A stretch of 64,000 nt of DNA from Salinimonas iocasae (GTDB lineage: Bacteria; Pseudomonadota; Gammaproteobacteria; Enterobacterales; Alteromonadaceae), in NCBI RefSeq assembly GCF_006228385.1, contig NZ_CP039852.1, positions 2,806,001 to 2,870,000 of the forward strand, written 5' to 3'. A program made the translations under genes and the position numbers. Shown here one piece after another: positions 9,463 through 18,472 of this stretch. Position 1 is the first letter of the stretch. Each line of letters begins with the position of its first letter. Under the pieces are notes generated by a model. It was not told the DNA's origin. It worked only from the letters and a program-made list of their open reading frames with translations, and ran no database searches.

Positions 9463-10152
9463 ATGGAATACATAGTTGGATTAATATCTTTTTTAATCGG
9501 AATTGCGGCAGGTTACTTTGCTGCTTATGGAAAAGAAAAAGGTAAAAATCGTGCCTTAAAAGAAGATATTGAAAACTTAGAGGAGCAAAAGCAGCAAGTT
9601 CAGGTCAAATACACGAAAGAAATCGAAGAACTCAAGAAAAATAATGTTCTTGATGTTGAATTAAGAAAACACAAGTATGGTGAGAAGAAGAACCAATTCG
9701 CAAAACTCTTTACCTTACTCGACGAATTTCACGCCAAAAGCAATGAGATTTTCTTAGAGCGATTTGGCCCGATTCATTCGAAGTTTATGGAAAACTATTT
9801 GGTTGATGATGAATCAACCCAAAATGAAGCTATTGCTGAGTTTAACCAAGGCATGATGGCTTTATTTGGTGAGCTACACCAAGAGCATTTAAAGCTCACA
9901 ACGGAAACAAATAGCATTCGCCTGATTTCATCATCAGTTTTAGATGGTCTTCTGGATCAATTGACAGCTAATGTTGGCGAAGCAACAAATACAGCGCAAG
10001 AAATGTTGAGGATGATGGCAAGCCCCGAGTTCTGGGCTGATCAGACGATATTATCACCACTTCAGGCAAGAGCCGAAGAACAAGGCCGAGAGATTGTTTC
10101 AATTCGCGACAATATTCGTAAACAAATGAAGGTTGAATTAGACCAAATATAA
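9463..10152 (+). CDS. Membrane-anchored coiled-coil protein (gene cassette)
   Basis: I do not recognise this 229-residue protein. It starts with one membrane helix (about residues 4-23, VGLISFLIGIAAGYFAAYG), then a charged coiled coil rich in Lys and Glu (about 28-75), then an alpha-helical, acidic domain. The gene is AT-rich compared with the flanking met and flagellar genes and begins 23 bases after attC site A, with attC site B starting 3 bases after its stop, so it fits a single integron cassette. No catalytic motif is visible; an inner-membrane anchored scaffold or sensor is possible but speculative. Confidence 0.7.
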   Translation: MEYIVGLISFLIGIAAGYFAAYGKEKGKNRALKEDIENLEEQKQQVQVKYTKEIEELKKNNVLDVELRKHKYGEKKNQFAKLFTLLDEFHAKSNEIFLERFGPIHSKFMENYLVDDESTQNEAIAEFNQGMMALFGELHQEHLKLTTETNSIRLISSSVLDGLLDQLTANVGEATNTAQEMLRMMASPEFWADQTILSPLQARAEEQGREIVSIRDNIRKQMKVELDQI

Positions 10153-10154
10153 AA

Positions 10155-10258
10155 CACTAACAGGGCCATCAATTGACAGTTTTTCCGCTACGTCTTTTGT
10201 GCTTTAAAATAGTACAAATGCCCCCAATCCAAAACTGCAAATTATGGCAGCGTTACTT
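10155..10258 (+). repeat. Putative attC recombination site B
   Basis: Left arm: CACTAAC, spacer AGGGC, then CATCAATTGACAGTTTT. Right arm in reverse complement: AAGTAAC, spacer GCTGC, then CATAATTTGCAGTTTT. The inner boxes pair except for one extra C on the left, as expected of the extrahelical base that sets attC strand choice. Total length about 104 bases is normal for chromosomal attC sites. It separates the two cassette genes. Confidence 0.78.
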
Positions 10259-10272
10259 TTCGAAAGGTACTG

Positions 10273-11043
10273 ATGGACACTGAAACTTTAGTAAAGCGAA
10301 CATTGGAAGAGCACTTTAATCTCCAGGTCGAGAAAATCCCTGAGTCGGACAAGCGAACGCCGGACTTCCTTGTGTCCGACGGCATTAACGAATATTTGAT
10401 AGAAGTCAAAGAGAAAGAGGCAAATCCAGAGCTTGGTGAAGCAAGAGAGGAAGCATTTTCGAGAGGTGAAATTTTCGAAATTTCTGAAGCTCTCGCTACA
10501 AAAAGTGTACTTCAAAATGTAGTGCGAGACGGCCGCAGGCAAATCAAAGCACACGTTACTGACGATTCAACTTTCAGAGTAGTTTGGGTTCACTGTACAG
10601 GGTTAGCTTACGACGCCACACTAGAGCAAATAATTGCTGGGCTTTATGGTAGTGAAACGGTTGTAGACTTTAGCTCCGGTGAGGCTTTTGCGGGAACTTG
10701 CTATTACTTCGGCTTTAGTCAGTTCTTTAAATATAGGGATTCAATAGACGCTGTAATGGTCACTGGCCGTAAAGGTGAGGCTACTCTCTGTGTAAACAAC
10801 CATTCACCTCGGTATGAGTCTTTCAAAGCGTCTCTTTTAGTGCAATCTATGCCAGTAGGTGTCAGAGACCCTATATATGAAGAAAAGGAAGGTTGTGCTT
10901 TTGTAGTCCAAGGCGAGGTTGATCGTAGCAAACCAAATGAAGTATTGAGCTATCTCAAAGAAAAGTACAAAACAGATAAGCTCAACGTAATGAAAATGAG
11001 CCATATGGAGGTACATATGGCTGTCCCACATAGAAAAATGTAA
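10273..11043 (+). CDS. Hypothetical protein with PD-(D/E)xK nuclease-like motif (gene cassette)
   Basis: The 256-residue protein is not recognised by name. Near its N-terminus TPDFLVSDGINEYLIEVKEK places Pro30-Asp31, then Glu44-Val-Lys46, with the spacing of a PD-(D/E)xK catalytic core, preceded by an alpha helix as in restriction-endonuclease-like folds. The rest is mixed alpha/beta (for example VVWVHCTGLAY and CYYFGFSQFF) without clear homology. The start at 10273 lies 15 bases after attC site B, and its TAA stop is part of the outer box of attC site C. A role in DNA cleavage or defence is an inference from the motif and from the cassette setting. Confidence 0.72.
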   Translation: MDTETLVKRTLEEHFNLQVEKIPESDKRTPDFLVSDGINEYLIEVKEKEANPELGEAREEAFSRGEIFEISEALATKSVLQNVVRDGRRQIKAHVTDDSTFRVVWVHCTGLAYDATLEQIIAGLYGSETVVDFSSGEAFAGTCYYFGFSQFFKYRDSIDAVMVTGRKGEATLCVNNHSPRYESFKASLLVQSMPVGVRDPIYEEKEGCAFVVQGEVDRSKPNEVLSYLKEKYKTDKLNVMKMSHMEVHMAVPHRKM

Positions 11044-11101
11044 CAAGCGCAGGCACAAAATTTCCGCTGCACTTCAATTTTGCCCGCGCTGCGGGTTTTG
11101 A
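11038..11101 (+). repeat. Putative degenerate attC site C
   Basis: Left arm ATGTAAC, spacer AAGCG, inner box CAGGCACAAAATT pairs with AATTTTGCCCG, with one extra C on the left as in site B. The right outer box expected to read GTTA is missing: the sequence continues CGCTGCGGGTTTTG. The site therefore looks truncated or mutated at its right end. CCCGC-GCT-GCGGG followed by TTTT in the same place could act as a terminator for the plus-strand cassette gene. Confidence 0.55.
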
Positions 11102-11212
11102 AGGTCTGCTTTTTGTCTTTAGCAGCCCTCTACTAATGGGTCGTTTGATTTAGTCTGAGCCCTCACCGTCCTTCCAGTTTCAGTACCTCTGGATAATAGT
11201 GAGACTTCCGAT

Positions 11213-11626
11213 TTATTTTTTGTGAATAGTAACGATGAGCTCTGCTTCCGCTCTTGGAATATCACATGACTCCATTACTTCTTCTAGTGAGGCGCCCTGT
11301 TTGACCAGTTCTGCAGCGCGCTGATACATGCGCATAGACGGGTCCTGCAGTTTTACTTCGCGGATCTGGTTATTAAACCCGGTGATTTCTTCCTGTAATT
11401 GCTGGATATGCTTACTTTGCACCAAGGAGCGGTTTTGTTGCTCTTCTACCTGATGCCCTACATCTTTGGACTGGGCGCTTACTGATGCCACCTGTTGCCT
11501 GAGTGTCTCCAGTGTTTGCTCGGTGCGCTTACGGTACTGAAAAGATTGAATACAGAATGCCACAAGCAATACCAGTGCAATGGCAGCGATGGCCAGCGCA
11601 AGTACAGAAAATTGTGATGCATTCAT
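11213..11626 (-). CDS. DUF2802 protein of the flagellar/chemotaxis locus
   Basis: This 137-residue protein has an N-terminal membrane helix (about 8-28), a coiled coil (about 35-85) and a compact C-terminal DUF2802 segment, MYQRAAELVKQGASLEEVME, which resembles a small helix-turn-helix. DUF2802 genes commonly follow cheW in polar flagellar loci of Vibrio, Pseudomonas and Alteromonas, and the same order is seen here. Function is not established. A hairpin terminator lies between cheW and this gene, so its expression may rely on read-through. Confidence 0.85.
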   Translation of the reverse strand: MNASQFSVLALAIAAIALVLLVAFCIQSFQYRKRTEQTLETLRQQVASVSAQSKDVGHQVEEQQNRSLVQSKHIQQLQEEITGFNNQIREVKLQDPSMRMYQRAAELVKQGASLEEVMESCDIPRAEAELIVTIHKK

Positions 11627-11689
11627 AGAAAATACCGCATTATCTTTTAGATCAACAGATTAGCAAGTGATGCTGTTTGATAGCAATAA

Positions 11690-11715
11690 AAAAGCAGGCC
11701 CGCTGGCCTGCTTTT
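11690..11715 (-). terminator. Rho-independent terminator after cheW
   Basis: Perfect stem AAAAGCAGGCC / GGCCTGCTTTT around a CGCT loop, 16 bases downstream of the cheW stop on the minus strand. The A/T arms make it usable in both directions. Confidence 0.85.
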
Positions 11716-11730
11716 GCAAAACGATTGACG

Positions 11731-12222
11731 TTACAGGTTAGCTAACTCATCCCATTCATCGTCACTGAGCAGCTTATTCAGATCTACCAGTATCAATAAT
11801 TCGCCGTCACGGTTGCTTACACCCTGGATAAACTTGGCACTTTCTTCTGTACCAACATTCGGCGCGCTGTCTATTTCTGATGTTTTCAGATAAACCACTT
11901 CGGCAACGCTGTCGACCAGAATACCCACGACCTGTTCATCGGATTCGATGATCACAATACGCGTGTTGTCAGTCGTTTCTGAGCCGGGTAAACCAAAGCG
12001 CGAGCGCGTATCAATAACCGTTACAACGTTACCGCGCAAATTGATGATACCCAGCACATAATCAGGCGCGCCCGGAACCGGCGCTATTTCCGTATAGCGT
12101 AATACTTCCTGTACCTGCATTACATTGATACCGTAGGTCTCGTCACCTAAACGGAAAGTCACCCACTGTAATACCTGGTCGTTACTATCTGGTGTATTAT
12201 TGGTTGCTCTTTCTTCACTCAT
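11731..12222 (-). CDS. cheW: Chemotaxis coupling protein CheW
   Basis: This 163-residue CheW protein has the standard two beta-barrel arrangement: VTFRLGDETYGINVMQVQEV, then VPGAPDYVLGIINLRGNVVTV with the conserved NLRG receptor-contact loop, and ILVDSVAEVV. It couples chemoreceptors to CheA. It is the last core chemotaxis gene of the long che operon and is followed by a terminator and the DUF2802 gene. Confidence 0.95.
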   Translation of the reverse strand: MSEERATNNTPDSNDQVLQWVTFRLGDETYGINVMQVQEVLRYTEIAPVPGAPDYVLGIINLRGNVVTVIDTRSRFGLPGSETTDNTRIVIIESDEQVVGILVDSVAEVVYLKTSEIDSAPNVGTEESAKFIQGVSNRDGELLILVDLNKLLSDDEWDELANL

Positions 12223-12248
12223 TAACCTGGCTCCGATTGCTAAGGCGA

Positions 12249-13004
12249 TTAATCCTGACTGCCTAAGCCATTGTTTAGCATTAATATTAGCTGGTTTACA
12301 TCAACTAACGCACACATTCTTTCTTTTACCATTCCTGCCAGCCAAGGACGCTTGGAGTTGGATTCGCGCCACTTCACTTCATCTTTTGATAAGGTCACCG
12401 TGTTGACCAGTTTATCGCTGGCCAGTCCCCACAGGCTGTCACCCAGCATTATCAAATATTGATAGTTTAGTGCCTCTGACAGATTTTGATCGTATTTTTC
12501 CGGCATAACCCACATTGCGGTATCCACAACGTTGATTTTTTGTTCCCGGTGCAGCATGACGCCCTTAAACCAATCGGGTTTACCAAACAGCGGCCCAACC
12601 TTCTCCAAGTTGTGAATACCACCAAGGGTTATCAGAGGTACCGCCAGGGTCAGACCGGCCACTTCAAAAAATAACGCCTGGAACGACTCCTCAAGCTGAT
12701 CTTTCAGCGCCATCGCGGATGTTGCCGGATCGCTGACAACCTGGACGTCTGCAGACGCTTCTTCAGACTGCTCTATTACTGGTGTAGTGTCTTCAGACAC
12801 TACTGCATCTTCTGATTCAGCGTCTACCACCACCTGCTCAAACTGCTCTGTGGTAGCCTCATCATCAAGGAACTGCTCAGAGGCTTTTTCCAGCAGTCTT
12901 GCTGTTGTCTGACTAACAGGATCTACAGGTGCCGGCTCTTTAAGCAGACTATCAAGATAGTCCTGCATAACCTCATCCTGTGAAACTGTATTATTTTCAG
13001 CCAT
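12249..13004 (-). CDS. parP: ParP-like CheW-domain protein
   Basis: The 251-residue protein joins an acidic, low-complexity N-terminal part (about 1-110) to a C-terminal CheW-like domain (about 115-245, FFEVAGLTLAVPLITLGGIH and VLMLxxLGD-type strands). Its place between the ParA-like parC and cheW is the same as ParP in Vibrio, where the C-terminal domain holds CheA at the cell pole and links it to ParC. It overlaps parC by 8 bases, which indicates coupled translation. The ParP name rests on domain type and gene order. Confidence 0.85.
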   Translation of the reverse strand: MAENNTVSQDEVMQDYLDSLLKEPAPVDPVSQTTARLLEKASEQFLDDEATTEQFEQVVVDAESEDAVVSEDTTPVIEQSEEASADVQVVSDPATSAMALKDQLEESFQALFFEVAGLTLAVPLITLGGIHNLEKVGPLFGKPDWFKGVMLHREQKINVVDTAMWVMPEKYDQNLSEALNYQYLIMLGDSLWGLASDKLVNTVTLSKDEVKWRESNSKRPWLAGMVKERMCALVDVNQLILMLNNGLGSQD

Positions 13005-13776
13005 GAGCTTTACTCACCGAAAGTCTTTCCAGTAACTGTTGATACGCATGCACTCCCCGGGTCTTGGGGAAAGCAACGGATGCAGGAAGCTGTGCCAGGC
13101 TGGCGTCGCGAAAACGGGTGTCCACCGGGATCATGCCTTGCCACACATCCTGTTTGTAATCTGTCATTAACCGCGCCTGCGCTTTAATCGCAGCATTTGT
13201 GCGCCGGTCGAACATAGTTGGAACAATCAGGGTATCAAACTGCTTATCCAGCGAGCGTCCCATGATTTTCAATGTTTTCATCATTCTGTCCAACCCTTTG
13301 AGAGCCAGAAACTCTGTTTGTACCGGTACCAGCACTTTGTCACACGCTGCCAGCGCATTAACCATCAAAACACCTAATACCGGCGGACAATCAATAAGCG
13401 CAAAGTCGAACTTTTGACTTACTGTGGCCAGTGCTTTTTTGAGTATCAGCCCCATCCCCGGCTCGCTACCCATCTGACGGTCCAACGTTGCCAGAGCCAT
13501 AGACGCTGGCAATAGATAAAGCCCGTCGACCTTTGTCGGACACAGACAGTTAAGCACTGTATCGGCATCGATGGTGGCTTTATTAACAAAAATATCGTAA
13601 ACCGAACTGGTAAGCGTATCGGCATCCACGCCAAAGTAATAGCTAAGGGATGCATGGGGGTCGGTATCAATAAGTAGCACCTGCTTTCCCTGCTGAGCGA
13701 GCAGGCCGCCCAGAGTGACTGTCGTGGTAGTTTTGCCCACGCCACCTTTCTGATTGGCAATCGTCCAGGTTCTCAC
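12997..13776 (-). CDS. parC: ParC, ParA-like ATPase for polar chemotaxis arrays
   Basis: Deviant Walker A motif NQKGGVGKTTTTVTLG lies at about residues 8-23, followed by VLLIDTDPHASLSYYFG and the DCPPVLG Walker B segment, as in ParA/Soj ATPases. In Vibrio, ParC positions and segregates polar chemotaxis arrays. I use GTG at 13776, giving 259 residues, the usual family size; AGGGGA from the cheB stop codon forms its ribosome site. A longer frame to 13818 would run into cheB. It sits between cheB and parP in the che operon. Confidence 0.9.
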   Translation of the reverse strand: MRTWTIANQKGGVGKTTTTVTLGGLLAQQGKQVLLIDTDPHASLSYYFGVDADTLTSSVYDIFVNKATIDADTVLNCLCPTKVDGLYLLPASMALATLDRQMGSEPGMGLILKKALATVSQKFDFALIDCPPVLGVLMVNALAACDKVLVPVQTEFLALKGLDRMMKTLKIMGRSLDKQFDTLIVPTMFDRRTNAAIKAQARLMTDYKQDVWQGMIPVDTRFRDASLAQLPASVAFPKTRGVHAYQQLLERLSVSKAHG

Positions 13777-13784
13777 GCTTTCCC

Positions 13785-14930
13785 CTACGCTACCGGCATC
13801 ATTTCGCTGAGAATACACCCAGCCATATCGTCGATGCTGATGCTCTTATGCGCAATATTCGCTTTAGCTACAGCCTGGGGCATACCGTATACAACGCATG
13901 ACGCCTGATCCTGCGCCCAGATACTTGCCCCTTTTTGCTTAAGCGTCGCGCTGCCTTCCTTACCATCCGCGCCCATACCGGTGAGAATAACGCCCATGAC
14001 ATCGCCACCAAAAGCCTGTGCGACACTTTCAAAGGTCACATCAACGCTGGGCTTGTAAGTCAGTGCACTATCATCAAATTCCACTACCTGCAGCGAAACG
14101 CCCGTCTGACGTCTTTGCACAAGCATCTGTTTACCGCCGGGTGCCAGATAAGCACAACCTGGCTGCAAAATATCACCCGAGCATGCTTCTTTAACATTAA
14201 TTGCACACTGATTATCAAGACGCTGCGCAAACGCTGCAGTAAATGTTCCCGGCATATGCTGGACCAGCAAAATAGGATAAGGGAAATCTGCAGGTAAAGG
14301 GGTAAGTAATTTTTGTAACGCAACGGGCCCACCGGTAGAGGCTCCCACCGCCAGGCATTGATAACTTTTACCCGAGCGAGTAACAGAGGATACCGATGGA
14401 ATAACAGCAGCATCCTTTTGACCGGTTAATACCGATGAGGAACGCAAGAAAGTCGATTTAGGTGCGTTTCGGGGCATGGATGGCATACCCGCAGTATTAC
14501 TGCTACTCATTGCGGGCCGACGCATGCCCGTTCCACGCCGGGCCAGCAGTCTGACCTTGGTGCGCAATACGCCCGCTGCCTGTTGACGTTCTGAGGCGAT
14601 TTCCTCGAACTTTTTAGGCAGGAAGTCCAGCGCACCGGCCTCCAGCGCATCCAGCGTCGCCTGCGCGCCCTGATGGGTAAGCGAAGAAAACATAAGGATA
14701 GGAACAGGCCGCTGGTTCATTATCGCTTTTACAGCGCTGATACCATCCATCACCGGCATCTCAACATCCATGGTGATAACGTCTACCGATATGCGTCCAA
14801 GCATATCGACTGCTTCCTGACCGTTCCGGGCTTCTCCGACCACTTCCAGTTCGCGGTCTGCGTTTAAAATGTCTCGAACACGTCGGCGGTAGAATGTTGA
14901 GTCGTCTACCACCAGAACTTTGAAAGCCAT
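13785..14930 (-). CDS. cheB: Protein-glutamate methylesterase CheB
   Basis: 381 residues: an N-terminal receiver with Asp9-Asp10 and phosphoacceptor Asp55 ([11 protein letters not shown]), a variable linker (about 135-185), and the methylesterase domain with Ser in [12 protein letters not shown], His in [13 protein letters not shown] and Asp in GMGADGKEG, the Ser-His-Asp triad. It removes methyl groups and deamidates glutamines on chemoreceptors after phosphorylation by CheA. No cheR is present in the window. The stop codon is part of the ribosome site of parC. Confidence 0.96.
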   Translation of the reverse strand: MAFKVLVVDDSTFYRRRVRDILNADRELEVVGEARNGQEAVDMLGRISVDVITMDVEMPVMDGISAVKAIMNQRPVPILMFSSLTHQGAQATLDALEAGALDFLPKKFEEIASERQQAAGVLRTKVRLLARRGTGMRRPAMSSSNTAGMPSMPRNAPKSTFLRSSSVLTGQKDAAVIPSVSSVTRSGKSYQCLAVGASTGGPVALQKLLTPLPADFPYPILLVQHMPGTFTAAFAQRLDNQCAINVKEACSGDILQPGCAYLAPGGKQMLVQRRQTGVSLQVVEFDDSALTYKPSVDVTFESVAQAFGGDVMGVILTGMGADGKEGSATLKQKGASIWAQDQASCVVYGMPQAVAKANIAHKSISIDDMAGCILSEMMPVA

Positions 14931-14965
14931 GAAATACTTAAATCCTTGGAAAAGGGTTTTACCGG

Positions 14966-17239
14966 TTAGCCTTTACGGGCATAGCGCTTGAGCAGGCCAG
15001 GAATGTCCAGAATCAGTGCAATACCACCATCGGAGGTAATCGTTGCCCCTGCCATACCAGGCGTGCCTTGTAAAAGAGCATCCAGCGGCTTAATAACAAC
15101 TTCTTCCTGACCGATTAACGCATCGACCACAAAACCAACCTGCTGCGTCCCTATCTGCACTACCACAACGTGACCTTTTTCACGGTTAACGGCTTTGCCA
15201 CCACGAATCAGCCAGTCGCCAAGGAAGAAAAGCGGGATAGCTTTAGAACGCACAATCATGGTCAATTGCCCGTCTACAGTATTGGTTTTCTTGATGTCCA
15301 TATTGATGATTTCGCTAACTGCGCCCAAAGGAAGCGCAAATGTTTGTTTGCCAACAATAATCATCAATGTAGGAAGAATAGCCAGGGTCAGGGGTACTTT
15401 AATATCCAGCCGAGTGCCTTTGCCCAGTTGAGAGTCGATATTGATAGTACCGTTAAGCTGCGTGATTTTGGTTTTCACCACGTCCATGCCTACGCCACGA
15501 CCGGATATATCACTGATTTCTGTTTTCGTGGAGAAGCCCGGCGCAAAGATTAGATTGAACGCCTCAACATCTGACATGCGAGCGGCTGCATCAGCATCCA
15601 GAACGCCACGACTGATAGCGATATCTTTGAGCTTTTCAGGGTCCATGCCTTTACCATCATCTTCGATGGTCAACAGGATATGATCGCCTTCCTGAGACGC
15701 TGACAGCCGAACGGTTCCCATCCGGGCTTTGCCGTTTTCCTGACGCTCATCAGGCATTTCAATACCGTGGTCGACAGAGTTTCGAACCAAGTGAACAAGC
15801 GGATCGGCAAGCGCCTCGACCAGATTTTTATCCAGATCAGTATCTTCGCCTTCCAGTTCCAGCGTAATCTCTTTTTTCAGGCTGCGCGCCAAATCACGCA
15901 CAACCCGCGGGAAGCGTCCGAACACTTTCTTAATCGGCTGCATCCGGGTCTTCATAACGGCGCCCTGCAGGTCGCCAGTAACCACATCCAGGTTCGCAAT
16001 GGCTTTAGACATCGCCTCATCACTGGTGTTAATACCCAGACTCAACAGCCGGTTTCGTACCAGTACCAGCTCCCCGACCATATTCATAATCTGATCAAGA
16101 CGCTTTGTATCTACCCGTACTGTGGTTTCTGCCGGAGGTGGCGCAGCGGCAGGCTTCTTGTCATCTTTTTTGGGCGCAGGTGCTGCGCTGGGCTTGCCAG
16201 CAGGCTCTGGCTTATTTTTAGGAGGCTGTGACGCCTGCTCCTGTTGCTGACGCGCCTGACTTACGGCCTGGGTTGCCTCAACATCAACTTTAACACGTGG
16301 CTTTTCTGAACTGGTTTTCTCAGAAGTCGCGGCCTGTTCATCTTTTACAGATGGGCCCTGTCCTTTACCGTGTAATTGATCAAGCAGCGCCTCAAATTCA
16401 TCATCTGTGATTTCATCATCACCGCCAGATGCACTGGCGCTGGTTTTGGCTGGCTCAGGCGCGGTTTCATCGCCTTTGGCAGCGCTGAATTGCCCTTTGC
16501 CATGAAGCTCATCCAGTAAGGCTTCAAACTCATCATCGGTAATATCGTCACCACCAGCCGGCGCGGCTGTTTCTGCGACAGGTTTGTTTTCAGTGCTGGC
16601 GGCAGCATTTTCTGGCGTAGCCGGACGACCCGGCGCGCCGCCACCGTGGAGCTCATCCAGCAGCTTTTCAAATTCATCTTCACTGATTTCGTCGATACCG
16701 CCTTCGCCATTTGCAGGCGACATGGCACTTACTTCTGGTGCCTGTGGGGTTTCTTCGACAACTAACTGCGGCTCATCATCCATATTGACCTGCGCATTAG
16801 GCTGATGGCCTGCGGTGATACCCTCACCGAAGATATTTTCATCTGGCGATTCGGGATGACTGAGTTTATGAAGTACATCTACCAGCGCAGGATCGGCAGG
16901 TTCAAGGGGTTCGCGGGCTTTGACTTTTTCGAACATCGCGACCACGACATCTGTGGCCTGCAAAATAGTATCCATTAACTCCGGAGTTAATGTCCGCTGT
17001 CCGTTTCGCATTACGTCGAAGACATTCTCGGCGCCATGGCAAATCTCAACGAGTTCGGTGAGCGACAAAAAGCCGGCACCACCTTTTACCGTATGATAAC
17101 CGCGGAATATAGCATTTAATAAGTCGCCATCTTCCGGGTGATTTTCCAGGTCAACCAACTGCTCCTGAAGCTGTTCGAGTATTTCTCCGGCTTCTACGAG
17201 AAAGTCCTGTAAAATATCTTCATCAAGATCAAATGACAT
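14966..17239 (-). CDS. cheA: Chemotaxis histidine kinase CheA
   Basis: 757 residues. The HPt domain carries the phosphorylated His49 ([14 protein letters not shown]). A long linker (about 125-375) holds three copies of a short acidic motif, [17 protein letters not shown], near residues 181, 231 and 273, and an Ala/Pro/Lys-rich hinge. Then come the dimerisation helices from [19 protein letters not shown], the ATPase domain with [22 protein letters not shown] and GRGVGMDVV boxes, and a CheW-like regulatory domain. No classical P2 domain is evident; the repeats may dock CheY, CheB or ParP. It lies in order between cheZ and cheB. Confidence 0.97.
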   Translation of the reverse strand: MSFDLDEDILQDFLVEAGEILEQLQEQLVDLENHPEDGDLLNAIFRGYHTVKGGAGFLSLTELVEICHGAENVFDVMRNGQRTLTPELMDTILQATDVVVAMFEKVKAREPLEPADPALVDVLHKLSHPESPDENIFGEGITAGHQPNAQVNMDDEPQLVVEETPQAPEVSAMSPANGEGGIDEISEDEFEKLLDELHGGGAPGRPATPENAAASTENKPVAETAAPAGGDDITDDEFEALLDELHGKGQFSAAKGDETAPEPAKTSASASGGDDEITDDEFEALLDQLHGKGQGPSVKDEQAATSEKTSSEKPRVKVDVEATQAVSQARQQQEQASQPPKNKPEPAGKPSAAPAPKKDDKKPAAAPPPAETTVRVDTKRLDQIMNMVGELVLVRNRLLSLGINTSDEAMSKAIANLDVVTGDLQGAVMKTRMQPIKKVFGRFPRVVRDLARSLKKEITLELEGEDTDLDKNLVEALADPLVHLVRNSVDHGIEMPDERQENGKARMGTVRLSASQEGDHILLTIEDDGKGMDPEKLKDIAISRGVLDADAAARMSDVEAFNLIFAPGFSTKTEISDISGRGVGMDVVKTKITQLNGTINIDSQLGKGTRLDIKVPLTLAILPTLMIIVGKQTFALPLGAVSEIINMDIKKTNTVDGQLTMIVRSKAIPLFFLGDWLIRGGKAVNREKGHVVVVQIGTQQVGFVVDALIGQEEVVIKPLDALLQGTPGMAGATITSDGGIALILDIPGLLKRYARKG

Positions 17240-17252
17240 CAGCCCGCACTCC

Positions 17253-18002
17253 TTAAAAACCTAAGCTAGACAAAAGGTCGTCAACATCGTCCTGACCTTT
17301 TACAACGTCGTCGCGTTCCTCGGCATTCATAATGGGCCCTTCAGCGTCGACTTTGCCACTTTCTTTTTTCTGCGTCTGTGGAGCTGGTGTGTCACCTTCG
17401 GCATCACCGAACATGGTAAGCATATTAACCAGACTATCTTCGACTTCTTTAACCAGTTCTATCACCCGGCGGATGACCTGTCCGGTCAAATCCTGATACC
17501 CCTGCGCCATAAGTACTTCAGTGAGCAAGGCCGTTAAGCGATCTGATTCTGACGAGGCATCATTGAGCAGTTTGTCCAAATCACCGCACAAAGCTTTAAA
17601 TTCACCCAGCTCTATCTGCCGCGTCATGAGCTTTTTCCACTCAGGCATGATGGTATCGATGCGCTGAGACAACGATTCAGCAATAGGCATACTGGCCTCG
17701 ACAGCATCCATCGTTGTGTTAGCCGCTTTCTCGGTTTCTTCGATAACATAGGTCAGACGCGTTTGTGCATCCGGGATATCATCGTTGGCCAGACCAACTA
17801 TGCGCTCATCCAGCTGAAAATTGTTTAGTGCATCGTGTAACTGGCGGGTGAGCTTGCCGACTTCAGCAAATAACTCAATTGACTCTTTCATTGAGACCGC
17901 TTCAAGCAACGCATGTGCAGAGTCGTTATCCCCCTGCTCCAGATACGTTACAAGCTGGCGCGCCTCTTCTAATGAAATAGGAACATTGACATTCGTTGTC
18001 AT
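17253..18002 (-). CDS. cheZ: CheY-P phosphatase CheZ
   Basis: The 249-residue helical protein has the CheZ active segment YQDLTGQVIRRVIELV, whose second Gln corresponds to the catalytic Gln147 of E. coli CheZ, on a long hairpin. The acidic tail ends DDLLSSLGF, the conserved CheY-binding peptide. It shortens the lifetime of CheY-P at the motor. The gene follows cheY with 34 bases between and precedes cheA. Confidence 0.95.
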   Translation of the reverse strand: MTTNVNVPISLEEARQLVTYLEQGDNDSAHALLEAVSMKESIELFAEVGKLTRQLHDALNNFQLDERIVGLANDDIPDAQTRLTYVIEETEKAANTTMDAVEASMPIAESLSQRIDTIMPEWKKLMTRQIELGEFKALCGDLDKLLNDASSESDRLTALLTEVLMAQGYQDLTGQVIRRVIELVKEVEDSLVNMLTMFGDAEGDTPAPQTQKKESGKVDAEGPIMNAEERDDVVKGQDDVDDLLSSLGF

Positions 18003-18036
18003 CCAGTTTTCCTCTTAAAACCTGAGATCGCCTGGA

Positions 18037-18432
18037 TCAACCTAAACGTTCGAAAATTTTGTCGAGCTTTTCTTTAAGCGTTGCTGCGGTGAAAGGCTTC
18101 ACAACATAACCATTTACACCAGCCTGTGCTGCTGCAACGATCTGTTCTTTTTTCGCTTCTGCCGTCACCATCAACACTGGCAAGTGTTTTAACTTCTCGT
18201 CTGCGCGGATATTGCGTAGCAAGTCAATCCCCTGCATACCTGGCATGTTCCAGTCGGTCACGACAAAGTCAAAGTCGCCCTGCTGTAACATCGGCAGCGC
18301 CGTGCTTCCGTCATCGGCTTCCTGAATGTTGGAAAACCCCAAGTCCTTAAGCAAATTCTTTATGATTCGTCTCATAGTAGAGAAATCATCTACCACAAGA
18401 ATTTTCATATTTTTGTCCAAAATGGCCTCCAC
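18037..18432 (-). CDS. cheY: Chemotaxis response regulator CheY
   Basis: A single receiver domain of 131 residues starting [20 protein letters not shown]. The acidic pair is Asp15-Asp16, the phosphoacceptor Asp60 (VVTDWNMPG), with the conserved Thr in MVTAEAK and Lys in VVKPF. It binds FliM when phosphorylated. The N-terminal MEAILxKN extension is shared with CheY of polar-flagellate gammaproteobacteria, which supports the ATG used. It is the first che gene after fliA, 40 bases downstream. Confidence 0.96.
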   Translation of the reverse strand: MEAILDKNMKILVVDDFSTMRRIIKNLLKDLGFSNIQEADDGSTALPMLQQGDFDFVVTDWNMPGMQGIDLLRNIRADEKLKHLPVLMVTAEAKKEQIVAAAQAGVNGYVVKPFTAATLKEKLDKIFERLG

Positions 18433-18472
18433 TGGGGACTAGTAAATTATTATTAATCGTTATTCATTGTGC

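Noticed and set aside
15170-16805. Several open frames antisense to cheA
   Set aside because: They lie opposite a well-supported cheA with all catalytic boxes; no independent signals.
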